Assembly (NCBI GenBank): GCA_023228645.1
Contig: JALOAT010000066.1
Coordinates: 1-17,447 of the forward strand
Reading direction: 5' to 3'
Source: Gammaproteobacteria bacterium
GTDB lineage: Bacteria > Pseudomonadota > Gammaproteobacteria > Thiohalomonadales > Thiohalomonadaceae
DNA: 17,447 nucleotides
In this document: positions 8,416-13,179 of the stretch, in pieces
Position numbering within the stretch: position 1 is the first letter of the stretch
Layout: the number at the start of each line of letters is the position of its first letter
Program-made: the position numbers and the translations under genes
Notes under the pieces: generated by a model
Told to the model about the DNA's origin: nothing
The model's database searches: none
Seen by the model: the letters and a program-made list of their open reading frames with translations, nothing else

Positions 8416-8440
8416 AAAGTTGACCGATGCCGTCAACTTT
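8416..8440 (-). promoter_or_regulatory. Perfect 9-bp inverted repeat before the DUF255 gene
   Basis: AAAGTTGAC (8416-8424) and GTCAACTTT (8432-8440) are exact reverse complements separated by 7 nt. The repeat ends one base from the GAGG ribosome binding site of the DUF255 gene. It could be the operator of a dimeric repressor or, if transcribed, a 9-bp hairpin beside the ribosome binding site. No T-run follows on either strand, so a terminator is unlikely. Confidence 0.55.
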
Positions 8441-8475
8441 AGCGGGGCGGGGCCTTGCTGTGAACCGGGGCTACG

Positions 8476-8504
8476 GCTGTGGGAGCGAGCTTCTGCTCGC
8501 GAAC
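8476..8504. repeat. REP-like palindrome (GTGGGAGCGAGC type)
   Basis: GTGGGAGCGAGC, then TTCT, then GCTCGCGAA, with the perfect stem GCGAGC/GCTCGC (8485-8490 and 8495-8500). The head GTGGGAGCG and tail CGCGA match the REP sequences known from Pseudomonas and relatives. It sits in the 171-bp pepP to DUF255 gap. Confidence 0.7.
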
Positions 8505-8557
8505 CCAGGCGGCGAGCACTGCCTGCCAGATGTAAGGGGAATACGGCGGTGAAGAGT

Positions 8558-8578
8558 CCCGGATTCCGCTCCGGGTTA
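8558..8578 (-). repeat. Shortened GGATTCCGC repeat overlapping the pepP stop codon
   Basis: On the minus strand this reads GTAACCCGGA then GCGGAATCCGGG, with the pepP stop TAA inside GTAACCC. CCCGGA and TCCGGG form a 6-bp stem with a 6-nt loop. It matches the longer copies near 12133 and 13097 with about 9 nt missing from the middle. It may act as a 3' hairpin for pepP mRNA. Confidence 0.65.
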
Positions 8579-9880
8579 CGTCATCACGGCTTCGATGTCG
8601 TCCGCCGATTTGGGCGCATCCCGCGTCAGCACCTCATGGCCGGAGGCGGTGACCAGCACGTCGTCCTCCACGCGGATGCCGATGCCCTGCCACTTCTTTG
8701 CCACACCCTTGCTGCCCAGCGGGATGTAAAGGCCGGGTTCGATGGTCAGCACCATGCCCGGTTCCAGTACCCGCCACTCGCCGCCGACCTTGTAGTCGCC
8801 TACGTCGTGCACGTCCATGCCGAGCCAGTGGCCGGTGCGGTGCATATAAAAACGTTTGTAGGCCTCGTCCTTGACCAGCTTGGGAACGCGTCCCTTGAGC
8901 AAGCCGAGCTTGACCAGGCCCGTCGTAAGCACACGCACAGCAGCCTCGTGGGGCTGGTTCCAGTGATTGCCCGGTTTCACCTCTTCGATGGCCGCCAGAT
9001 TGGCCTCGTGCACGATGTCGTACACGGCGCGCTGAGCCGCGCTGAAGCGGCCGTTCACCGGGAACGTGCGGGTGATGTCGGCGGCGTAACATTCGAGTTC
9101 GCAGCCCGCGTCGATGAGCAGCAGATCGCCGTCGTTCAGCACATCGCTGTTTTCCGTGTAGTGCAGGATGCAGCCATTGTCGCCGCCCGCCACGATGGAC
9201 GGATAGGACGGCGAACGCGCGCCCTCGCTCATGAACTGGTGCAGGATCTCGGCCTCGATCTGGAACTCCGCCATGCCCGGCCGGCAGGTCTGCATGGCGC
9301 GCCGGTGCGCGCGCGCCGTGATCTGTGCGGCCTTGCGCATCACGGCGATCTCACCGCGGCTCTTGTACAGCCGCATGTCGTGCAGGTAGTGATCGAGCGC
9401 GACGAATTCGCCCGGCGTGTGGATACCAGCACGGGACTGCTGGCGCAGGCGATTGAGCCACTCCACCACCTTGCGATCGAACTCGGCGCTGAGGCCCATG
9501 GTGTAGAACACGCGCGCGCGGTTCTCGAGCAGGCCGGGGAGGATTTCGTCGATGTCCGAGATGGGGAAGGCGTCATCCGCGCCGTGCCGCTCGCGCGCGC
9601 CATCGAGCCCGGCGCGGCGGCCGTGCCAGGTCTCCATGAGCGGGTCGCGCTCGCGGCAGAACAGGATGAACTCACCCTGCGGCCGCCCCGGCATCAGCAC
9701 CGCGACGGCCTCGGGTTCCGGAAATCCCGTGAGATAGTAAAAATCGCTATCCGGACGGTAGGGATGATCCACGTCGCGGTTGCGCGTGCGTTCCGGCGCG
9801 GTGGGCAGGATGGCGATGGCCTCGGCGCCCATGAGGTGCATCAGGCGCTTGCGTCGGGCCGCGAATTCCTTCGGGTTCAT
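8576..9880 (-). CDS. pepP: Xaa-Pro aminopeptidase
   Basis: A 434-residue cytosolic metallopeptidase of family M24B that removes an N-terminal residue preceding proline. The N-terminal creatinase-like domain (about 1-170) starts with MNPKEFAARRKRLMHLMG, close to the known PepP N-terminus. The catalytic pita-bread domain holds the expected dinuclear metal ligands: D257 (LLLIDAG), D268 (AADITRTF), H351 (HRTGHWLG), E381 (LTIEPGLY) and E405 (GIRVEDD). The ATG at 9880 fits the family length; the frame stays open upstream to 9925, but that extension lacks family similarity. It follows ygfB on the same strand after a 176-bp gap that holds a repeat, as in the ygfB-pepP order of E. coli and Pseudomonas. 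There ubiH comes next; here a DUF255 gene does. The stop codon lies in a shortened repeat. Confidence 0.96.
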   Translation of the reverse strand: MNPKEFAARRKRLMHLMGAEAIAILPTAPERTRNRDVDHPYRPDSDFYYLTGFPEPEAVAVLMPGRPQGEFILFCRERDPLMETWHGRRAGLDGARERHGADDAFPISDIDEILPGLLENRARVFYTMGLSAEFDRKVVEWLNRLRQQSRAGIHTPGEFVALDHYLHDMRLYKSRGEIAVMRKAAQITARAHRRAMQTCRPGMAEFQIEAEILHQFMSEGARSPSYPSIVAGGDNGCILHYTENSDVLNDGDLLLIDAGCELECYAADITRTFPVNGRFSAAQRAVYDIVHEANLAAIEEVKPGNHWNQPHEAAVRVLTTGLVKLGLLKGRVPKLVKDEAYKRFYMHRTGHWLGMDVHDVGDYKVGGEWRVLEPGMVLTIEPGLYIPLGSKGVAKKWQGIGIRVEDDVLVTASGHEVLTRDAPKSADDIEAVMT

Positions 9881-9932
9881 GGTCCAGGTGTCCGGCTGAC
9901 TGAGGTGTTGCGAACCGCGAAGCACAAAACCT

Positions 9933-10019
9933 CTCGCCTCGACGCCAAGGAAAGGCCGGGAGAAAAACCCGATTTTCGCCTTCGGCCCTGAGCCTTGGCG
10001 TTCTTTGCGCCTTGGCGAG
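9933..10019. repeat. Inverted CTTGGCG-type repeat element
   Basis: ACGCCAAGG (9942-9950) and CCTTGGCGT (9993-10001) are an exact 9-bp inverted repeat. The outer ends CTCGCC (9933-9938) and GGCGAG (10014-10019) are also complementary. The right arm has an extra internal CTTTGCGC stretch, so the left arm looks like a deletion derivative. A nested GGCCG/CGGCC pair lies in the loop. The element fills about half of the ygfB to pepP gap, and would form a structure in a joint transcript. Confidence 0.65.
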
Positions 10020-10056
10020 CGTTGCGATCCAGGTGGCTCACGATTCGGAACACCGT

Positions 10057-10626
10057 TTAATGCAGGGTGCTGTCGCCGCGCGGCGGCGCCTGGGTGGGAT
10101 TCAGCTCCTCGTTCAGCAGCAACACGCCGGTGCGCACGTATTCCACCAGTTCGGTGTACGCCGTCTCGTCCTCTTCGCTTTCCGAAGTGCTGTAGCTCGC
10201 CGCCCGGCTGAGGTTCACCATGTCGCGCATCACCTCGCCAGCGTCGCCCGGCAGGTCGTCGGTGTTCTTCATGCCGCCTTCACTGAGGCCCATGAGAAAG
10301 CCCTGACACCATTCGCCCAGGGCCTCGACACGGTCATTCAAAGGTTCGTCATCGGGCAGCAGCAGCGGCTCGAAGCCGAGTCCCGGATCGTTCAACTGCG
10401 CCACGGTCTCGCCGAACAGGTCCAGTAATACCTGGCGTGCCTCCTGCGCGGTCAGATCGGCCGGGTCCATCGCGGGCGCCACGCGGGCGAGCCAGCCGGC
10501 GACATCCGTTTTGCCGCTGGCGCTCAGCAGCCCCACCAGGGTGCCGTGACACTCGGCGGGCGACAACGCCGAGTCCAGTTGGTCGAGCGCCGTGGCGACG
10601 CGTTGGGCCCTATCGGAATCATTCAT
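10057..10626 (-). CDS. ygfB: UPF0149 / YgfB family protein
   Basis: A 189-residue acidic helical protein of the UPF0149 (YgfB/YecA) family. Diagnostic stretches are SPAECHGTLVGLL (about 22-34), LLLPDDEPLNDRVEALGEWCQGFLMGL (kept here as EALGEWCQGFLMGL, about 101-114) and the C-terminal YTELVEYVRTGVLLL. There is no signal peptide or enzymatic motif. In Pseudomonas aeruginosa YgfB has been linked to control of the ampDh3 and alp pathways; whether that holds here is unknown. The gene heads the ygfB-pepP unit and diverges from the ZapB-like gene over 156 bp. Start ATG at 10626. The tail PTQAPPRGDSTLH is low in complexity and variable in the family. Confidence 0.93.
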   Translation of the reverse strand: MNDSDRAQRVATALDQLDSALSPAECHGTLVGLLSASGKTDVAGWLARVAPAMDPADLTAQEARQVLLDLFGETVAQLNDPGLGFEPLLLPDDEPLNDRVEALGEWCQGFLMGLSEGGMKNTDDLPGDAGEVMRDMVNLSRAASYSTSESEEDETAYTELVEYVRTGVLLLNEELNPTQAPPRGDSTLH

Positions 10627-10668
10627 GGAGTTACCTGGGACGGTGAGGGTAAATGCTTGAAACGTGTT

Positions 10669-10680
10669 AATGCTAGCATT
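10669..10680. promoter_or_regulatory. 12-bp perfect palindrome in the ygfB / zap divergent region
   Basis: AATGCTAGCATT is fully self-complementary and lies 43 bp ahead of the ygfB start and 103 bp ahead of the ZapB-like start. It is a possible operator or part of the ygfB promoter. A 12-bp palindrome can also arise by chance. Confidence 0.25.
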
Positions 10681-10704
10681 CGCCGGGGCGCGCCGTCAGT
10701 GCCG

Positions 10705-10734
10705 TTGACCGCCGCCGGGGGCCGGCTCTATAGT
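10705..10734 (+). promoter_or_regulatory. Sigma70-type promoter for the ZapB-like/zapA operon
   Basis: TTGACC (10705-10710), an 18-bp spacer and TATAGT (10729-10734) give two 5/6 matches to the consensus boxes. This is the best promoter by eye in the window. It would start transcription near 10741, about 42 nt ahead of the ZapB-like ATG, with a small AAAACA/TGTTTT inverted repeat (10748-10761) in the leader. Confidence 0.6.
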
Positions 10735-10782
10735 GGCATCCCGCGCCAAAACACCTGTTTTTTCTAGGCCCGAGCCTTTGCG

Positions 10783-10992
10783 ATGGATGAATTGGATCTC
10801 AGACTTCTCGAACGTCGTGTGGACGAACTTATCCGCACCGTCGAGCGTCTCAAGGACGAGAACCACCTGCTGCGTGCCAACAACGTCGAGCTCGCGGCGG
10901 AAAAGGCCCGCCTGCTGGAGCGCACCGAACTGGCACGCTCGCGGGTCGAGGCCATGATTTCACGGCTCAAGGGCATGGAGCGGGAAGCATGA
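10783..10992 (+). CDS. TIGR02449 family / ZapB-like coiled-coil protein
   Basis: A 69-residue protein that is almost entirely one coiled coil: LDLRLLERRVDELIRTVERL continues with DENHLLRANNVELAAEKARLL. Length and sequence fit TIGR02449, a small gammaproteobacterial family found beside zapA and related in form to the division factor ZapB. It probably acts at the cytokinetic ring with ZapA (inference from context). Start ATG at 10783. The stop overlaps the zapA start as ATGA (10989-10992), indicating translational coupling. It lies downstream of the TTGACC/TATAGT promoter. Confidence 0.9.
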   Translation: MDELDLRLLERRVDELIRTVERLKDENHLLRANNVELAAEKARLLERTELARSRVEAMISRLKGMEREA

Positions 10993-11312
10993 GCACCGAC
11001 ATCAGGCAGGTCACCGTGCAGATCATGGGGAAGGAATACATGGTCGGCTGTCGCGCGCACGAGCTGAATGATCTGCTGGCCTCGGCCAAGTTGCTCGATC
11101 GCAAAATGCGCGAGATCCGCGACACGGGCAAGATCATCGGCACCGAGCGCATCGCCGTGATGGCGGCGCTCAACATGGCCCACGAGCTGCTCGCGGGCGG
11201 CGTGGCGGCCACCGACCCGGCCGCCCAGGGTGCGGTGCATGCACGCCTCAAGGCCATGCAGGAAAAAATCGATGCCGTGCTCGCCCAGGACGAGCACGGA
11301 ATGAAGGTATAA
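10989..11312 (+). CDS. zapA: Cell division protein ZapA
   Basis: A 107-residue cytosolic protein that bundles FtsZ filaments at the division site. It has the ZapA head VTVQIMGKEYMVGCRAHELNDL (shown here in part: VTVQIMGKEYMVGC), followed by LLASAKLLDRKMREIRDTGKI, the segment TERIAVMAALNMAHELL and a C-terminal coiled-coil helix. The order ZapB-like, zapA, ssrS, 5-FCL is the classic gammaproteobacterial arrangement. Start ATG at 10989 overlaps the previous stop. The last two codons and stop (GTA TAA) are part of the -10 box of the 6S RNA promoter. Confidence 0.96.
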   Translation: MSTDIRQVTVQIMGKEYMVGCRAHELNDLLASAKLLDRKMREIRDTGKIIGTERIAVMAALNMAHELLAGGVAATDPAAQGAVHARLKAMQEKIDAVLAQDEHGMKV

Positions 11313-11313
11313 T
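11308..11313 (+). promoter_or_regulatory. -10 box of the ssrS promoter inside the zapA stop codon
   Basis: A perfect TATAAT begins 12 nt before the predicted 5' end of 6S RNA. The zapA stop TAA (11310-11312) lies within it. The -35 region (about 11285-11290, CCAGGA) is poor, so strength may depend on an activator or on other promoter contacts. Confidence 0.6.
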
Positions 11314-11319
11314 CACGAA

Positions 11320-11514
11320 CAAGGGCATCCTCTGCGGTGTTCGTTAGGCGTGGGTGTACTCTTGAGCCTTAAAACGGCACCCCGGGAGCTTGAGCGTCAG
11401 TACTGTGTGCATGTCCGCCGCGTAGCGGAAAGCCTGATGGCCTGACACCGGTTCCCACTTGAACCTCAGGTTCAAGAGCAAAAACGCCGACGGCACAAGC
11501 GGAGGATGCCCTCT
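11320..11514 (+). ncRNA. ssrS: 6S RNA
   Basis: This RNA binds the sigma70 RNA polymerase holoenzyme and damps transcription in stationary phase. The ends pair perfectly: GGGCATCCTC (11323-11332) with GAGGATGCCC (11502-11511), the closing stem. Internal hallmarks are GCCTTAAAACGGCA (about 11367) and the stem-loop CTTGAACCTCAGGTTCAAG (about 11458-11476), which closely parallels the CTTGAACCAAGGGTTCAAG of E. coli 6S RNA. The position between zapA and the 5-FCL gene is the standard location in gammaproteobacteria. Ends are estimated from the stem and the -10 box, giving about 195 nt. A frame open from 11459 runs into the RNA and is not taken as the 5-FCL start. Confidence 0.93.
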
Positions 11515-11539
11515 CCCCTTCCCGACAAGACTACGAACG

Positions 11540-12136
11540 GTGGAAACGCGCGAGCAGATCCGACGCGCCATGCGCAAACGTCGGCGTGCCCTCGGCCTGC
11601 ATGAGCGGCGCGTCCGAGCCAAGTCGCTCGCCGCGCACCTGGCCTGTCACCCGTGGTTCCTGCGCAGCCGCCATCTCGCCCTGTATCTCCCCAATGACGG
11701 CGAGGTGGACCTCAACCCGCTGCTGCGGCGCGCCCTGGCCATGGGCAAGCGCTGCTACCTGCCGGTGCTTTCCCCGGCCTTCCACAACCGTCTGTGGTTC
11801 GCGCCTTACACTCCCGATGCACCGCTTGCGCTGAATACCTTCCGTATCCCTGAACCCGTTGCCGGCTGGCGCGACATGCGACCGGTGTGGACACTCGATC
11901 TGGTGCTGACTCCGCTGGTGGCGTTCGATGCTGCGGGCAACCGTCTCGGCATGGGCGGCGGCTTCTACGATCGCACCCTCGCCTACCTGGTGCGGCGCGC
12001 CGCCTGGCGAAAGCCCCGGCTGCTCGGGGCGGCGTATGAGTTCCAGGAACATGCCTCGCTACCCCACGAACCCTGGGACGTGCCGCTCGATGGGGTCGTC
12101 ACGGACCAGGGCTTGCGCAGGTTCCAATACCCGTAG
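11540..12136 (+). CDS. 5-formyltetrahydrofolate cyclo-ligase
   Basis: A 198-residue cytosolic enzyme that uses ATP to convert 5-formyl-THF to 5,10-methenyl-THF, returning stored folate to the one-carbon pool (E. coli YgfA/Fau). The basic head RRAMRKRRRAL, the middle AMGKRCYLPVL, and LDLVLTPLVAFDAAGNRLGMGGGFYDRTL (shown here in part: NRLGMGGGFYDRTL) with its nucleotide-binding GMGGGFYDR are diagnostic. The GTG at 11540 is the likely start; its ribosome binding site is weak. It is the only start codon between the 6S RNA end and the conserved RR..MR.RRR motif, and an ATG at 11570 would cut into that motif. It probably shares the ssrS transcript. The stop TAG lies inside a dispersed repeat, followed by a Rho-independent terminator. 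Confidence 0.94.
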   Translation: METREQIRRAMRKRRRALGLHERRVRAKSLAAHLACHPWFLRSRHLALYLPNDGEVDLNPLLRRALAMGKRCYLPVLSPAFHNRLWFAPYTPDAPLALNTFRIPEPVAGWRDMRPVWTLDLVLTPLVAFDAAGNRLGMGGGFYDRTLAYLVRRAAWRKPRLLGAAYEFQEHASLPHEPWDVPLDGVVTDQGLRRFQYP

Positions 12137-12195
12137 CCCGCTTGGGTGAAACGTGGTGACAAGGCTTGGATTCCGCTTTGCTCCATCCGGGCTAC
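12133..12195. repeat. GTAGCCCG-bounded repeat at the 5-FCL stop codon
   Basis: A 63-bp element ends in exact inverted repeats GTAGCCCG (12133-12140) and CGGGCTAC (12188-12195). Its right half is the GGATTCCGC...GCTCCATCCGGG type seen also at 8558 and 13097-13176. The 5-FCL stop codon TAG (12134-12136) lies in the left end. It looks like a full-length member of a REP-like family. Confidence 0.75.
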
Positions 12196-12230
12196 ACCTG
12201 GGACGAACGCTCGCCCCGGAATCGACCGCC

Positions 12231-12263
12231 CCGGAGAAGTGCTTCAAGTGCCTCCGGTTTTTT
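12231..12263 (+). terminator. Rho-independent terminator of the 5-FCL transcript
   Basis: CCGGAG (12231-12236) pairs with CTCCGG (12252-12257), followed directly by TTTTTT (12258-12263). A short inner CTT/AAG pair may extend the stem. It sits about 95 nt after the 5-FCL stop, past the repeat. Confidence 0.75.
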
Positions 12264-12273
12264 CCTCATACGC

Positions 12274-12318
12274 AAAAAAAAACCCGCCCTCGGCCGTGGT
12301 TGCCGAGGCGGGTTTTTT
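12274..12318. terminator. Bidirectional terminator between 5-FCL and the 43-aa gene
   Basis: Nine A residues (12274-12282), then CCCGCCCTCGGC, a short loop, GCCGAGGCGGG and TTTTTT (12313-12318). The 11-bp stem has one bulged C. Read on the minus strand it lies 17 nt after the stop of the 43-residue gene and ends in a U-run, so it fits that transcript best. It also backs up the 5-FCL terminator on the plus strand. Confidence 0.85.
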
Positions 12319-12334
12319 GACGAATGCGGACTGA

Positions 12335-12466
12335 TTACTTCTGAGCGCTGAACGTGGTCTGCGGCTCCGCATCACTCATCGCACCCTGTACGATGCCGGT
12401 GGCGAGCACACCGAGACCAATCAGCATGGCCAGCAGCATCAGCGCATCTGGCTTACGTTTTCTCAT
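12335..12466 (-). CDS. 43-residue single-pass membrane protein
   Basis: An unrecognised small protein, MRKRKPDALMLLAMLIGLGV then LATGIVQGAMSDAEPQTTFSAQK. Three features support it as a real gene. A near-perfect ribosome binding site AGGGAGGT lies 6 nt before the ATG at 12466. The product has a basic head (RKRK), one hydrophobic helix (about 9-28) and a polar tail, a sensible single-pass membrane topology. The stop is followed after 17 nt by a strong terminator. The tail should be periplasmic by the positive-inside rule. There is no lipobox. A weak promoter (TTGTTT, 18 bp, TATATG) lies upstream at 12565-12536. It lies between the 5-FCL and EVE genes, opposite to both. Function is unknown, and similar short genes are often missed in annotation. 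Confidence 0.72.
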   Translation of the reverse strand: MRKRKPDALMLLAMLIGLGVLATGIVQGAMSDAEPQTTFSAQK

Positions 12467-12535
12467 TACATGACCTCCCTGCCGCTTGAAATTCTCTTTT
12501 AGTTAGTTCTCGTCCCGGTGCGGCTCGGAAGGCCA

Positions 12536-12565
12536 CATATACTGTACGGCCATCATCAAAAACAA
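12536..12565 (-). promoter_or_regulatory. Candidate promoter of the 43-aa gene
   Basis: On the minus strand TTGTTT (12565-12560), an 18-bp spacer and TATATG (12541-12536), about 70 nt ahead of the start codon. The boxes are only moderate matches. The remainder of the 173-bp gap to the EVE gene holds a TAGAAT (12597-12602) that may serve the EVE gene in the other direction. Confidence 0.3.
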
Positions 12566-12639
12566 TGCCTGAACGCAAAAAAAATCCCGCCAAGGCTAGA
12601 ATGCTCGCCGTCTTGTGAACCACTTCACACGGGAAGACC

Positions 12640-13095
12640 ATGCATTATTGGCTGATGAAGTCCGAACCGGATGTGTTCGGTATCGACGATCTGGCTGCAC
12701 GACCCGGCCAGACCGAGCACTGGGACGGAGTACGCAATTACCAGGCGCGCAATTTCATGCGCGAAATGAAGACGGGCGATCGCGTTTTTTTTTACCACTC
12801 CAATGCCCAGCCACCGGGTATCGTTGGCATCGTGGAGGTGGCGCGCGAGGCTTACCCGGACTTCACCGCCTGGGAGCCGGAATCCAAGTATTTCGACCCG
12901 AAGAGCACGCCCGACAACCCGCGCTGGTTCATGGTGGATGTGCGTTTCGTCCGCAAGTTCGAGCACATCGTGACCCTGGATGAACTGCGCGCCAATCCGA
13001 AACTTACCGATATGCCTCTGGTGCGGCGCGGCAACCGGCTGTCGGTCATGCCGGTGACGGCGGAGCAATGGCAGTGGATTCTGAAGATGGAATGA
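12640..13095 (+). CDS. EVE domain-containing protein
   Basis: A 151-residue cytosolic protein made up of one EVE domain, a PUA-like fold that reads modified bases in DNA or RNA. The head MHYWLMKSEPDVFGIDDLA, the core WDGVRNYQARNFMREMKTGD followed by RVFFYHSN, and GIVGIVEVAREAYPD are typical of the bacterial homologues of thymocyte nuclear protein 1. The ligand in such bacterial proteins is not established. Start ATG at 12640 has GGGAAG 4-5 nt ahead, and a TAGAAT at 12597-12602 is a possible -10 box. The gene contains a run of nine T (12785-12793) coding V-F-F, a possible slippage site. Two nucleotides after the stop begins a GGATTCCGC-type repeat. Confidence 0.93.
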   Translation: MHYWLMKSEPDVFGIDDLAARPGQTEHWDGVRNYQARNFMREMKTGDRVFFYHSNAQPPGIVGIVEVAREAYPDFTAWEPESKYFDPKSTPDNPRWFMVDVRFVRKFEHIVTLDELRANPKLTDMPLVRRGNRLSVMPVTAEQWQWILKME

Positions 13096-13096
13096 C

Positions 13097-13176
13097 GTCG
13101 CCCGGATGGAGCGCAGCGGAATCCGGGTCCAGGGCCACGGGATCCCCGGATTCCGCTGCGCTCCATACGGGGCTAC
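13097..13176. repeat. Inverted pair of GGATTCCGC repeats between EVE and ilvA
   Basis: Copy A (13097-13127) and copy B (13144-13176) are reverse complements over at least 22 bp in a row, with a 16-nt spacer. Together they fill nearly all of the 84-bp gap between the convergent EVE and ilvA genes. They start 2 nt after the EVE stop and 4 nt after the ilvA stop. The pair can fold into a hairpin with a stem of about 30 bp and could block read-through in both directions, although no T-run is present. Confidence 0.85.
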
Positions 13177-13179
13177 GAA

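Noticed and set aside
6272..9991. A 1239-codon open frame on the plus strand
   Set aside because: It runs antisense to the DUF255 and pepP genes, which have clear family motifs. Long antisense frames are expected in GC-rich DNA, and its translation is low in complexity with no recognisable domain.
11459..11539. ATG at 11459 as the start of the 5-FCL gene
   Set aside because: This ATG and the following 55 bases are part of the conserved 6S RNA hairpin and closing stem, and the added residues do not match the enzyme family.
12536..12565. Possible LexA box around TACTGTACGG
   Set aside because: Only one half-site (CTGT) is present; the second half CAGT/ACAG at the required spacing is missing.
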